From: Streptococcus australis
GTDB lineage: Bacteria; Bacillota; Bacilli; Lactobacillales; Streptococcaceae
Reading direction: 5' to 3'
DNA: 64,000 nt
Assembly (NCBI RefSeq): GCF_901543175.1
Contig: NZ_LR594040.1
Location: 434,001 to 498,000, forward strand
The translations under genes and the position numbers were made by a program. This document shows, in pieces, positions 18,637-27,330 of this stretch. The first letter of the stretch is position 1. Every line of letters begins with the position of its first letter. The notes beneath the pieces are model-generated. The model worked only from the letters and a program-made list of their open reading frames with translations. It did no database searches and was not told where the DNA came from.

Positions 18637-19355
18637 AGGTCACCTCCATTGAAAAAGAGTTTGCTACCGTAGGCCTTCTTAAGATTGGCTTCGGTAAAGG
18701 TTTCTTTAGTCGGACCAAGGTCTATTAATTCTCGATTGAGAAGCAAAACTTGATCGAAATAATGGGGGACTTTGCTGAGGTCATGATGGACAATGAGAAC
18801 TGTTTTCCCAGCTTTTTTAAGGTCTCTCAGTGTGTTCATGATAATCTCTTCACTAACCGAATCAATCCCGACAAATGGCTCATCTAGAAAGATGTAGTCA
18901 GCTTCCTGCACTAAACAGCGGGCAATCAACACACGTTGAAATTGACCACCTGAGAGCTGGCTGATTTGGCGATCAGCATAGTCTGAAAGTCCAACGATTT
19001 CAAGTGCCTCCGCCACTTTTTTCCAGTGGCTGGCCTTTAAAGTGTGAAAAAGCGGGATAGATGGATAGAGTCCCAGTGAGACACATTCCTTGACCTTGAT
19101 AGGGAAATTGTAGTCGATATGGATTTTTTGCTCGACATAGGCAACTCGATGTAAAGATTTCTTGACTTCTTTGTCGTCGAGAAAGGCCTGACCTTCATGT
19201 GGGATAATTCCCAACATACCTTTTAATAAAGTTGATTTTCCAGCACCGTTTGGACCAATAATTCCGGTAATCGTCGGTCCTTGGAGCACTAGTGAAATAT
19301 CCTTTAGTGCCAACGTTTCTTTGTAGGAGACACTGAGGTTTTCGATACGTATCAT
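18633..19355 (-). CDS. psaB: Manganese ABC transporter ATP-binding protein
   Basis: ATPase of the Mn(II) importer. Start at 19355 (MIRIENLSV) with AGGAGG 11 bases upstream gives 240 aa, the family length; a further ATG at 19388 is in frame but lies on the promoter -10. Walker [11 protein letters not shown]-loop near [12 protein letters not shown], signature LSGGQFQR, Walker [13 protein letters not shown] and HHDLS are all present. First gene of the operon, with a PsaR-type operator on its promoter. Confidence 0.96.
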   Translation of the reverse strand: MIRIENLSVSYKETLALKDISLVLQGPTITGIIGPNGAGKSTLLKGMLGIIPHEGQAFLDDKEVKKSLHRVAYVEQKIHIDYNFPIKVKECVSLGLYPSIPLFHTLKASHWKKVAEALEIVGLSDYADRQISQLSGGQFQRVLIARCLVQEADYIFLDEPFVGIDSVSEEIIMNTLRDLKKAGKTVLIVHHDLSKVPHYFDQVLLLNRELIDLGPTKETFTEANLKKAYGSKLFFNGGDL

Positions 19356-19379
19356 ACAGTTGTTTTCCTCCTGCCTTTT

Positions 19380-19418
19380 AATATACATTAAAAAAAAAAT
19401 TAAGTCAAGTTAATTTTT
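19380..19418 (-). promoter_or_regulatory. psaB promoter with PsaR operator
   Basis: Reading the minus strand, TTGACT (19408-19403) and TATATT (19385-19380) are separated by exactly 17 bases. The -35 lies in the middle of the inverted repeat AAAAATTAA / TTAATTTTT spanning 19395-19418 with centre GTCAAG, which matches what I recall of the MntR/ScaR/PsaR operator. Binding would block polymerase directly. Confidence 0.88.
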
Positions 19419-19525
19419 AATAAAATAACAATAAAATGAAAGATACAAGAAATTTATTTTTGATTGCATTCCCTAGATTTTTTTGCTAAGCTAGGAATAA
19501 GTGAAAATATGAAAGCGAGAACAAG

Positions 19526-21418
19526 ATGACACGTTATCAAGACGATTTTTATGATGCAATCAATGGCGAATGGGAAAAAACAGCTGTGATTCCAGCTGAT
19601 AAATCACGAACAGGTGGTTTTATTGACCTTGACGAGGAAATTGAAGAGTTGATGCTAGCAACTACGGACAAGTGGTTGGCAGGTGAAGAGGTTCCAGAGG
19701 ATACTATCCTAGCCAACTTTGTTAAGTACCATCGCATGGTACGTGATTTTGATAAGAGAGAAGCAGATGGGATCAAGGCTGTCCTTCCTCTACTCAAGGA
19801 ATACCAAGATTTGGAGAGCTTTGCAGATTTTACCAGCAAACTGGCAGAATTTGAACTAGCTGGTAAGCCAAACTTCCTTCCATTTGGTGTATCACCAGAC
19901 TTTATGGATGCCAGAACCAATGTTCTCTGGGCCAGTGCACCAGGGACGATTTTGCCAGATACGACTTACTATGCTGAAGACCATCCTCAACGTGAGGAAC
20001 TCTTGACTCTTTGGAAGGAAAGTACTACGAAACTTCTCAAAGCCTATGATTTTTCAGATGAGGAAATTGCAGACTTACTAGAGAAACGATTGGAATTGGA
20101 CCGTCGTATTGCAGCTGTGGTGCTTTCTAACGAAGAAAGTTCAGAATATGCCAAACTCTACCATCCATATGCTTATGAAGATTTCAAGAAATTCGCCCCT
20201 GCCCTACCTCTAGATGACTTCTTCCAAGCTGTTCTTGGGCAAGTGCCTGACAAGATTATCGTAGATGAGGAACGTTTCTGGCAAGCAGCAGATCAATTCT
20301 ATAGTGAAGAAGCGTGGCCTCTACTCAAAGCAACCTTGATTTTGGGTGTGGTCAATCTCTCAACAAGCTATCTCACAGACGAGATTCGTATCTTGTCAGG
20401 TGCTTATGGTCGTGCTCTTTCAGGTGTGCCAGAAGCTCAGGACAAGGTCAAGGCGGCTTATCACTTGGCCCAAGGTCCTTTTAAGCAGGCTCTGGGTCTC
20501 TGGTATGCGCATGAAAAATTCTCTCCAGAAGCTAAGGCAGACGTAGAGAAAAAAGTAGCGACCATGATTGACGTTTATAAGGAACGCTTGGCTAAAAACG
20601 ATTGGCTCACACCTGAAACGCGTGACAAGGCCATTGTCAAACTCAATGTCATCAAGCCTTATATCGGTTATCCAGAGGAATTGCCAGAACGCTATAAGGA
20701 CAAAGTAGTGGACGAAACTGCCAGTCTCTTTGAGAATGCCCTAGCCTTTGCGCGTGTGGAAATCAAGCACAGCTGGAGCAAGTGGAACCAACCGGTTGAC
20801 TACAAGGAGTGGGGCATGCCTGCTCACATGGTTAATGCCTACTATAATCCTCAGAAGAACTTGATTGTCTTCCCAGCGGCTATTTTACAGGCTCCATTCT
20901 ATGACTTGCATCAGTCGTCCTCAGCCAACTACGGTGGAATTGGTGCGGTTATTGCCCACGAGATTTCTCATGCCTTTGATACAAATGGCGCTTCCTTTGA
21001 TGAAAATGGTAGCCTCAAGGATTGGTGGACAGAAAGCGACTATGCTGCCTTTAAAGAAAAAACACAAAAGGTCATTGACCAGTTTGATGGCCAAGAATCT
21101 TACGGCGCAAGGATCAACGGGAAACTAACCGTATCAGAAAACGTTGCGGACTTGGGAGGGATTGCTGCAGCCCTTGAAGCTGCCAAGAGAGAACCAGACT
21201 TCTCTGCTGAAGAATTCTTCCACAACTTTGCTCGTATCTGGCGTATGAAAGGTCGTCCGGAGTTGATGAAACTCATGGCTAGTGTTGATGTGCACGCGCC
21301 TGCCAAACTCCGTGTCAATGTCCAAGTACCAAACTTCGATGACTTCTTTACAACTTATGATGTCAAAGAAGGCGATGGCATGTGGCGTGCACCCGAGGAT
21401 CGTGTGATTATTTGGTAA
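19526..21418 (+). CDS. pepO: M13-family neutral endopeptidase PepO
   Basis: Zinc oligopeptidase that cuts peptides; in streptococci it is also reported on the surface binding plasminogen and fibronectin. The 630-aa protein lacks a signal peptide. The zinc site is intact: HEISH with H478, E479, H482, and ENVADLGG carrying the third ligand E538 and D542. C-terminal RxxxPVQN-like region is seen as LRVNVQVPNFDDF, and the VNAYYNP substrate motif is present. It sits divergent from psaB. Confidence 0.95.
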   Translation: MTRYQDDFYDAINGEWEKTAVIPADKSRTGGFIDLDEEIEELMLATTDKWLAGEEVPEDTILANFVKYHRMVRDFDKREADGIKAVLPLLKEYQDLESFADFTSKLAEFELAGKPNFLPFGVSPDFMDARTNVLWASAPGTILPDTTYYAEDHPQREELLTLWKESTTKLLKAYDFSDEEIADLLEKRLELDRRIAAVVLSNEESSEYAKLYHPYAYEDFKKFAPALPLDDFFQAVLGQVPDKIIVDEERFWQAADQFYSEEAWPLLKATLILGVVNLSTSYLTDEIRILSGAYGRALSGVPEAQDKVKAAYHLAQGPFKQALGLWYAHEKFSPEAKADVEKKVATMIDVYKERLAKNDWLTPETRDKAIVKLNVIKPYIGYPEELPERYKDKVVDETASLFENALAFARVEIKHSWSKWNQPVDYKEWGMPAHMVNAYYNPQKNLIVFPAAILQAPFYDLHQSSSANYGGIGAVIAHEISHAFDTNGASFDENGSLKDWWTESDYAAFKEKTQKVIDQFDGQESYGARINGKLTVSENVADLGGIAAALEAAKREPDFSAEEFFHNFARIWRMKGRPELMKLMASVDVHAPAKLRVNVQVPNFDDFFTTYDVKEGDGMWRAPEDRVIIW

Positions 21419-21419
21419 G

Positions 21420-21455
21420 ACAAAAACCAAGGAGAAAATCCTTGGTTTTTTGCTT
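21420..21455. terminator. Bidirectional terminator between pepO and the MBL gene
   Basis: AAACCAAGGA and TCCTTGGTTT arms around GAAAA, with T runs on both strands; the two flanking genes converge here. Confidence 0.88.
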
Positions 21456-21456
21456 G

Positions 21457-22086
21457 CTAGAAAAAGGGATTAAAGGTCTTTTCGTGAGCGATGGTTGTAG
21501 CTGGACCATGCCCTGGATAGACATCGTAGTTAGGAAGAGTGAAGAGTTGAGTCTGGACACTATGGAGAAGTTGTTCCATGCTACCTGTAGGAAGGTCTGT
21601 CCGTCCGATGGTTTCGCGGAAAAGAGCATCTCCGGTCAAGACTAGATGGGCGTCAGGAAAGACTATAGAAACACCACCGATAGAGTGACCAGGTGTTGGC
21701 AATACTGTAAAACGGAATTCTTCGATCTGGTATTCCTCATGAAAGACATAGGTATGCTCAGCTGGTTTGCAGACGACATCCTCCATATCGTCGTGTCGTG
21801 GGAGGCCAGAGAGATTGTCGACTGGAGTGTAAAGCCAGCTGGCTTCACTTTCTGCGACGTAGACTGGTGAATTTCCAAAAGTATCTCTGACTAAGTCAAG
21901 AGTCATAATATGGTCATAGTGGGTGTGGGTCAGGAGAATCGCACAGACTGGTTTGTTGATTTTCTCGATGGTCTTGCGGATAGCTTCCCAATGGCTACCA
22001 GGGTCAACCACAATCAAGTGTTGGTCTCCTTCTAGGTAATAGGTGTTTTCATAGGCAACGGGATTCACGGTTTTATGGATTTTCAT
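21457..22086 (-). CDS. Metallo-beta-lactamase-fold hydrolase (glyoxalase II-like)
   Basis: A 209-aa hydrolase with the metal motif THTHYDHI (HxHxDH), a further ligand in PTPGHSIGG, the bridging aspartate in LVLTGDALF and the last histidine in YPGHGPAT. These define a glyoxalase II-like dinuclear site. Substrate is not evident. Standing next to pepO on the opposite strand matches the pneumococcal arrangement that I recall. Long open frames on the plus strand here are reflections of this gene. Confidence 0.9.
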   Translation of the reverse strand: MKIHKTVNPVAYENTYYLEGDQHLIVVDPGSHWEAIRKTIEKINKPVCAILLTHTHYDHIMTLDLVRDTFGNSPVYVAESEASWLYTPVDNLSGLPRHDDMEDVVCKPAEHTYVFHEEYQIEEFRFTVLPTPGHSIGGVSIVFPDAHLVLTGDALFRETIGRTDLPTGSMEQLLHSVQTQLFTLPNYDVYPGHGPATTIAHEKTFNPFF

Positions 22087-22170
22087 AATGGCTCCAATCT
22101 CAAAGAATGTACTGATATCAGTATAACACAGAAGAGAGGGCTTAGGCTATCAGAAGGTATTTTTCCTACC

Positions 22171-23244
22171 TTAACGATTTTTCCAAGCTTGGTAGCGGGT
22201 GTCGATCAAGAGTTGGGTTAGGCGTCCCATGGTTTCTCTTTCTTCGGGAGTGAGGGTTTGAGCTTGGACAAAGAGATGGTGAATGTGTTCAATGACCTTG
22301 AAGGAAGAAAGATCGTTGATAGAGGAGATGCCTGCATCAAGAATGATTCCAAAAAAGAGGTCGAAGTAGAGCTCCAGTTCCGTATCAGGGACCGTCTCAA
22401 CCCATTCCTTGAAAGTAGTATCGATTTGCTGACTATCACTATTGGTCTCATCCAGTTGGACAAAGTGTTTGTCTTCAACTTGCCAACTAAAGGTGTCGTG
22501 CTGGGCAAGACCACCTAGGGCAGTGCTTCGAACGACTATTTTCTTATCAGGGATTTCCAGCATCATTCCGATGATAGAACCTTGTGGGACAAATACTTTT
22601 GTTCTTTCCATCATGTTTTGATAGCTAGCTGTTTCGGTCAGTTCCTTGTGAAGACCAGGCGCATCAAAAGTATAGACGGCGACAATGTTTTTTTGTAAAA
22701 GTGGGTCGAGTTGACTAGCAGCATAGACAGCTAAATTGCCCCCTTTTGAGTGTCCTGCTAGGATAACCTTTTGGTTAGGATGTTGAGCAAAAAAGTCCTG
22801 TAAATACTGAAGGGCGTGTTTTTGAGCTGGAATTTCTTTCATATAGGTCATGTGGAAATCTTCTTTCCAACCGATGATACTGTCATCCGTCCCACGAAAA
22901 ACAAGTAAATAAGTATCGAGACTGATACGATAAGTCATAGCTGCAAACTGTTTTTGCAATTCAGGATCGATATCATTGATAAAGTTTGAGAGCTTGCAAT
23001 TTTTAAACCGTTTGTGTTGAGAGAGTTGATCCAACAACTGGAGGCGGTTCTTATTGGTCAGCATAGTCGTTTCTCTAGGGATTTGAGGTGCTAGATCTAT
23101 GAGACGCTTTGGTTCTTGAGCGACTAAATCATCAAAAGGAAGATAGGTTAATTCAGTCAAGGCAAGAATATCTAACTCGTTCACGGGAAGGTCATAAAAG
23201 GAATCGTATGCTACATCATTCAAGTAGTCAAAAATATTGGCCAT
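22171..23244 (-). CDS. Mbeg1-like (DUF2974) alpha/beta hydrolase
   Basis: A 357-aa protein with an N-terminal NIFDYLNDVAYDSFYDLPVNELD segment typical of the DUF2974/Mbeg1-like group and a lipase-type nucleophile elbow GHSKGGNLA around residue 170, preceded by the VFRGTDDSIIGWKEDF strand seen in class 3 lipases. The catalytic Ser is in GHSKG; later Asp (TFDAPG) and His (LAQHDTFSW) are plausible. Cytosolic by sequence. Role unknown. Ribosome site AGGAG precedes the ATG. Confidence 0.82.
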   Translation of the reverse strand: MANIFDYLNDVAYDSFYDLPVNELDILALTELTYLPFDDLVAQEPKRLIDLAPQIPRETTMLTNKNRLQLLDQLSQHKRFKNCKLSNFINDIDPELQKQFAAMTYRISLDTYLLVFRGTDDSIIGWKEDFHMTYMKEIPAQKHALQYLQDFFAQHPNQKVILAGHSKGGNLAVYAASQLDPLLQKNIVAVYTFDAPGLHKELTETASYQNMMERTKVFVPQGSIIGMMLEIPDKKIVVRSTALGGLAQHDTFSWQVEDKHFVQLDETNSDSQQIDTTFKEWVETVPDTELELYFDLFFGIILDAGISSINDLSSFKVIEHIHHLFVQAQTLTPEERETMGRLTQLLIDTRYQAWKNR

Positions 23245-23371
23245 AAAAACTCCTTTCTCTATGTTTATCCTACCACATTTACATAGAATTAGCTAGTAGG
23301 CTTGTTTAGTCGCTCTGCATAATGACCTAGTAGTTAGGGATTGATTCAGATATACAGAAGACAGATTGCTT

Positions 23372-24148
23372 TTATTTCAAACCTCTAAACGAGCTTACTT
23401 GTATGTTTTTGCTATCAATCCCATTTTCCTTTAAAAAATTCTTCATCTCATTTACATCATCAGGCTGACCTGTGATGAGATAGCTGGCTTGATTGCCGTA
23501 TTCATCAATAGCACGTTTTAAAAATTCTTGACTTTGAGAAGAATCATCGCTAGTTTTATAAGTAAAATTTGATGTCTTTTGAGCCAGTTCCTTCATCTCA
23601 TTATCGAAAATAGTAACTCCTTTGTCAAAATGGTTGAAAACAATCGGACATTTACCAGCCGATTCTTTGATAAGGGGACGTAGAGCAGAAATACCAACAT
23701 CAGATGCAAAGCAAACTAGTGGCTGATTCGTATCTTTAATGGTTAAAGAGGAATCCAACCAACTCATCTCAATCTCACTGCCAGCCGGTAAATGTGTCAA
23801 AGTTTCCTTAAAGTGGCTACCACTATTATGCGTTAAAATGAGGATTTCATCTTCATCAGGTGTGGAGGCAATAGTTAGCCATCGACTGGTCTGCTCACCC
23901 TTAGCTTCGTTTTTCCTAGAAGCGGACGACGTATCCGGGAGTGTAAACTTAGCATAAGCCCCCGCTTTCCAGGTTTGATGACTCGGCTTTGTGATATGAA
24001 TTAAATACAGATCTCCGTCGGGGTTTTCGATGGATTTTATTGATAATGTCTGACTTCGTCCAAGATAGGCGATGCCACCCCAAGTTATAAGGGCTAGTAA
24101 TCCAAGTGTTGATAGAATGATAATAAACATTTTTTTACCTCTTTTCAT
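23372..24148 (-). CDS. Membrane-anchored ferredoxin reductase-like flavoprotein
   Basis: A 258-aa protein: N-terminal anchor (residues about 8-28) after a KRGKK stretch, then a reductase module. FAD-binding half carries WKAGAYAKFTLPD and SRWLTIAS (RxYS-like position), and the NAD-binding half has LVCFASDVGISALRPLI and a C-terminal YLITGQPDDVNEMKNFL like phenol-hydroxylase/ferric reductases. Positive residues before the anchor suggest the domain faces outside. A second start (24130) with site AGAGG is possible. The neighbouring TetR gene and shared ATGAATGAA inverted repeats suggest joint control. Confidence 0.7.
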   Translation of the reverse strand: MKRGKKMFIIILSTLGLLALITWGGIAYLGRSQTLSIKSIENPDGDLYLIHITKPSHQTWKAGAYAKFTLPDTSSASRKNEAKGEQTSRWLTIASTPDEDEILILTHNSGSHFKETLTHLPAGSEIEMSWLDSSLTIKDTNQPLVCFASDVGISALRPLIKESAGKCPIVFNHFDKGVTIFDNEMKELAQKTSNFTYKTSDDSSQSQEFLKRAIDEYGNQASYLITGQPDDVNEMKNFLKENGIDSKNIQVSSFRGLK

Positions 24149-24174
24149 TTTTTATGACTCCTGTTCTCAATTTT

Positions 24175-24203
24175 ATGAATGAACTAAAAACAAATTCATT
24201 CAT
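24175..24203. promoter_or_regulatory. TetR-type operator upstream of the reductase gene
   Basis: ATGAATGAA (24175-24183) and TTCATTCAT (24195-24203) form a perfect 9-bp inverted repeat with an 11-base centre, between the TetR gene and the reductase start. The same half-site occurs at 24820-24850. Confidence 0.65.
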
Positions 24204-24233
24204 ATTTTTCCAAAAAATAAAGAAATCCATTCT

Positions 24234-24797
24234 TTATTTTAGAACTCCTTTAATGAAGTTGGTTGCAAGTATTTCGACAGTTTTGCCAATATCTGGAAAA
24301 TCTTTTTCCGTGATATGCATATCCATATAGTAAAACAGATTATAAACCTGTAAAATATCTTGAATCTTTTCTGGCGAGTACCCTTCAGCCTGCATACGAT
24401 TTGTAAAAGTTTTAACTAGAAACTGATGAAAAGGATTCGCGACTTTGCCTTCTTCCGAGGAATAGTAGCTGTGCAACTCATCTGCGATGGCAGGATTGTA
24501 CCATTCTGCAAGGATTTTATTGGAAGAAACGAGAGTTCTGGACTGAGCAAATAGTTGACCAATGAGGTCGATCATGTCAATTTCCCAATCCAGTTCTTCG
24601 ATCATAGCTTGGCGAACACGGTTGTTTTCATCTATATAGATGTCTAGAAAAATGGCTTCTTTACTCTCGTAATAGTTATAAAAAGAACCAACTGCAACAC
24701 CAGCTTGCCTAGCAATTTCTGAAATACCTGTTGCCTTGTAACCTTTTTTCGAAAAAACTTCATAGGCTGCTGTCTTTAAAGATTGTTTTTTGTCCAA
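24234..24797 (-). CDS. TetR-family transcriptional regulator
   Basis: A 187-aa repressor-type protein with an N-terminal helix-turn-helix (EVFSKKGYKATGISEIARQAG and GSFYNYYESKEAIF, residues about 10-50) and a variable helical ligand domain. The start is TTG at 24797, ten bases after AGGAGG; no ATG is available. The reductase gene lies 85 bases downstream on the same strand. Inverted repeats of the ATGAATGAA type lie before both genes, so autoregulation and control of the reductase are likely. The inducer is unknown. Confidence 0.9.
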   Translation of the reverse strand: MDKKQSLKTAAYEVFSKKGYKATGISEIARQAGVAVGSFYNYYESKEAIFLDIYIDENNRVRQAMIEELDWEIDMIDLIGQLFAQSRTLVSSNKILAEWYNPAIADELHSYYSSEEGKVANPFHQFLVKTFTNRMQAEGYSPEKIQDILQVYNLFYYMDMHITEKDFPDIGKTVEILATNFIKGVLK

Positions 24798-24819
24798 TAT
24801 GATTTAACCTCCTTTATTT

Positions 24820-24850
24820 AATGAATGAATAAATTTATTCGTTCATTCAT
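24820..24850. promoter_or_regulatory. TetR-type operator upstream of the regulator gene
   Basis: AATGAATGAATAAA and TTTATTCGTTCATT are complementary at 13 of 14 positions (24820-24847), followed by another TTCAT. The site lies just upstream of the tetR ribosome site. Confidence 0.7.
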
Positions 24851-25216
24851 TCATATTCTAACAAATCCTAACTGGTCTGTCAATAAGAAAGCTAGATCTA
24901 GTTGTTTAAAGTGATTACTTTTATGAACAGAGGAGTAACATAAGCTTATAAGGCGTTTACTCCAACTAGATGGTTAATTTTTAAGACTATCAGATGGGTA
25001 AAAGAAATATTGGCTAAATGAGTACAAAAAGGGAAAAATAGGATAAGGCTGGAACTATAGTTAAAAATAAGGTATGATATCAGTGGGGTTGTTCTCTATT
25101 TAGCTTTCGTTTCCGAATTTGGATTTGAAAAATAGGTTGATAAACAGTAGGGATACTAATCCATAGATTTTTTATTAAGGTATTTGATATTTTGAACAAG
25201 AGTAAAGGAGGAGCGC
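24851..25216. other. Non-coding gap before the two-component system
   Basis: I find no gene or clear RNA here. TATGAT at about 25074 could be a -10 for the response regulator gene, whose ribosome site AAAGGAGG ends at 25210. Otherwise only A+T-rich sequence. Confidence 0.5.
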
Positions 25217-25894
25217 ATGCACAAGATTTTACTAGTAGAAGATGACCAAGTCATTCGGCAACAAGTGGGGAAACTGCTCTCAGAGTGGGGCTTTGAGGTC
25301 GTTTTGGTAGAAGACTTTATGCAAGTGTTGAGTTTATTTGTCCAGTCGGAACCTCATCTGGTCCTCATGGATATTGGTCTGCCTCTGTTTAATGGTTATC
25401 ACTGGTGCCAGGAGATTCGCAAGATTTCCAAGGTACCGATCATGTTTCTGTCTTCGAGAGATCAGGCTATGGATATTGTCATGGCGATCAATATGGGGGC
25501 GGATGACTTTGTGACCAAGCCTTTTGACCAGCAGGTTCTTTTGGCTAAGGTTCAGGGATTACTGCGCCGTTCCTATGAGTTTGGACGAGATGAAAGTTTG
25601 CTAGAGTATGCAGGTGTTATCCTCAATACCAAGTCTATGGACCTGCACTATCAGGGTGAAGTCCTGAGCTTAACTAAGAATGAATTTCAAATTTTGCGAG
25701 TCTTGTTTGAGCATGCTGGCAATATCGTGGCGCGTGATGACCTGATGCGGGAACTCTGGAACAGCGACTTTTTTATCGACGACAATACCCTGTCTGTCAA
25801 TGTTGCTCGTTTGCGCAAAAAGCTTGAGGAACAAGGATTAGCTGGCTTTATCGAAACCAAGAAAGGGATAGGATACGGACTGAAACATGCTTGA
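25217..25894 (+). CDS. OmpR-family response regulator
   Basis: A 225-aa response regulator. Receiver domain: acidic pocket VEDD, phosphorylation site D52 in LVLMDIGLPLFNG, switch Ser in FLSSRD, Lys in VTKPFD. C-terminal winged-helix DNA-binding domain from about residue 130 (LTKNEFQILRVLFEHAG; VNVARLRKKLEE). The sensor kinase gene overlaps it by 8 bases. The pair resembles BceRS/GraRS-type systems; from memory the pneumococcal locus before thrS is TCS01, which fits the position. Targets not visible. Confidence 0.92.
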   Translation: MHKILLVEDDQVIRQQVGKLLSEWGFEVVLVEDFMQVLSLFVQSEPHLVLMDIGLPLFNGYHWCQEIRKISKVPIMFLSSRDQAMDIVMAINMGADDFVTKPFDQQVLLAKVQGLLRRSYEFGRDESLLEYAGVILNTKSMDLHYQGEVLSLTKNEFQILRVLFEHAGNIVARDDLMRELWNSDFFIDDNTLSVNVARLRKKLEEQGLAGFIETKKGIGYGLKHA

Positions 25895-26861
25895 TTGGAA
25901 ACCATTTTTTTTAGCCTATCTGCGCTCTCGCAGTCGCATTTTTGCCTATATTTTTTCTCTAGGGTTTCTTATCCTTCTCTTTCAATTTCTGTTTGCTAGT
26001 CTAGGATCTTATTTTCTTTATTTTTTGCTGCTCAGTAGTTTTTTGACTTTCTTATTTTTGGCTTGGGACATGTTTGCAGAAGCTCAGGTTTACCGACAGG
26101 CAGTTCTCTATGCTGAGAGAAATCCCAAGTCTCCTCTGGAATGTGCGTTGGCAGAGAAACTCGAAGAGCGGGAGTCTGAATTGTATCAAAAGAAGTCGGA
26201 AGCCCAAAGCAAGCTGACGGATTTGCTTGATTACTATACTTTGTGGGTCCATCAGATTAAGACGCCCATTGCTGCTAGTCGCCTTTTAGTAGCAGAAGTC
26301 TCTGATCGTGAGGTCAAGCAGCAACTGGAACAGGAAATTTTCAAGATTGACTCCTATACCAATCTGGTTTTGCAGTACTTACGTTTAGAGAGTTTTCACG
26401 ATGACTTGGTATTTGAACAGGTCCAAGTGGAGGACTTGGTCAAGGAGATGGTTCGCAAGTACGCACTTTTCTTTATTCAAAAAGGTTTGACTGTCAATCT
26501 GCATGACCTTGATCAAACAATCGTGACCGATAAGAAATGGTTGTTAGTAGTCATTGAACAAATCCTTTCAAACAGCCTTAAATACACCAAGGAAGGTGGT
26601 TTGGAAATCTATATGGAGAATCAAGAGCTCTGTATCAAGGATACGGGAATCGGTATTAAAAACAGTGATGTACTCCGAGTCTTTGAACGTGGCTTTTCAG
26701 GCTACAATGGGCGTTTAACCCAGCAGTCATCTGGGCTTGGACTCTACCTATCCAAGAAAATCTCTGAAGAACTTGGCCATCAAATTCGTATCGAGTCTGA
26801 GGTCGGGAAAGGAACGACAGTGCGGATTCAGTTTGCTCAAGTGAATCTAGTCCTTGAGTGA
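25887..26861 (+). CDS. Sensor histidine kinase
   Basis: A 324-aa kinase with two membrane helices (about 18-37 and 41-60) joined by almost no outside loop, the layout of intramembrane-sensing kinases such as BceS. H-box is YYTLWVHQIKTPIAAS with H122 as phosphorylation site; N-box NSLKYTKEGG, G1 DTGIGI and G2 SSGLGLYLSKK are intact. BceS-type kinases usually pair with an ABC transporter, but none is adjacent here. Overlaps the regulator gene. Confidence 0.92.
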   Translation: MLDWKPFFLAYLRSRSRIFAYIFSLGFLILLFQFLFASLGSYFLYFLLLSSFLTFLFLAWDMFAEAQVYRQAVLYAERNPKSPLECALAEKLEERESELYQKKSEAQSKLTDLLDYYTLWVHQIKTPIAASRLLVAEVSDREVKQQLEQEIFKIDSYTNLVLQYLRLESFHDDLVFEQVQVEDLVKEMVRKYALFFIQKGLTVNLHDLDQTIVTDKKWLLVVIEQILSNSLKYTKEGGLEIYMENQELCIKDTGIGIKNSDVLRVFERGFSGYNGRLTQQSSGLGLYLSKKISEELGHQIRIESEVGKGTTVRIQFAQVNLVLE

Positions 26862-26872
26862 GAAGAGTGGAT

Positions 26873-26907
26873 AAGAGCCCAGGATAAAACAACTGGGCTT
26901 TTTTATC
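26873..26907 (+). terminator. Terminator after the two-component system
   Basis: AGCCCAG and CTGGGCT arms with a ten-base loop, then TTTTTTATC. Confidence 0.88.
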
Positions 26908-26964
26908 TTTAACTATATATTCTAGTAAATTGTTTTATCTAGTAGAAATATGGTTTCCTCACAA

Positions 26965-26998
26965 AAATGTAAGATTACTATTTTAAATGTAAGATAAC
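26965..26998 (+). repeat. Pair of 14-bp direct repeats
   Basis: AAATGTAAGATTAC (26965) and AAATGTAAGATAAC (26985) repeat with one mismatch, 20 bases start to start, close to two helical turns. They precede a weak -10 (TAAAAT near 27025) and a short open frame, the layout of an activator site. The rest of the 26862-27330 gap holds the terminator above, an extended -10 (TGATATAAT, 27180-27188) that may serve the DUF389 gene, and no convincing gene. Confidence 0.45.
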
Positions 26999-27330
26999 TG
27001 TACGATATAACAGTAATATTTCTGATAAAATTTAAAAATGAGAAAGAGGAGATGTGTGAAAAAGTTTAATACTTTTCAACTCAAAACGTTTTTTATTCTT
27101 CGGATAAGGAATCTAAAATTTCTTGCTTTACATATCTATTAAATTGATAGATTTCTTCAGAGAAAGACTGTAAAATTTTTGATATAATGTTAAGGATGGA
27201 CTGACGGATACTTAAAGGATAATTTTCAAAAGAATAACAGGCGAGGATTAAAAATACGTAAGATTGGACAGAAGTCCTTCTACCATCATCCATGCAGAAA
27301 TAAGATTATATGAAATAAAAGGAGTAACCG

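Noticed and set aside
21382..21870. Two plus-strand open frames opposite the metallo-beta-lactamase gene
   Set aside because: The minus-strand frame has all metal ligands; the plus frames are its complement.
22155..22174. Short hairpin after the Mbeg1-like gene (AAGGTA/TACCTT)
   Set aside because: Six-bp arms with no T run on the minus strand; too weak to call a terminator.
27093..27293. 66-residue minus-strand frame in the gap before the DUF389 gene
   Set aside because: No ribosome site before its ATG and it covers a good extended -10; composition is not decisive, so I left it out.
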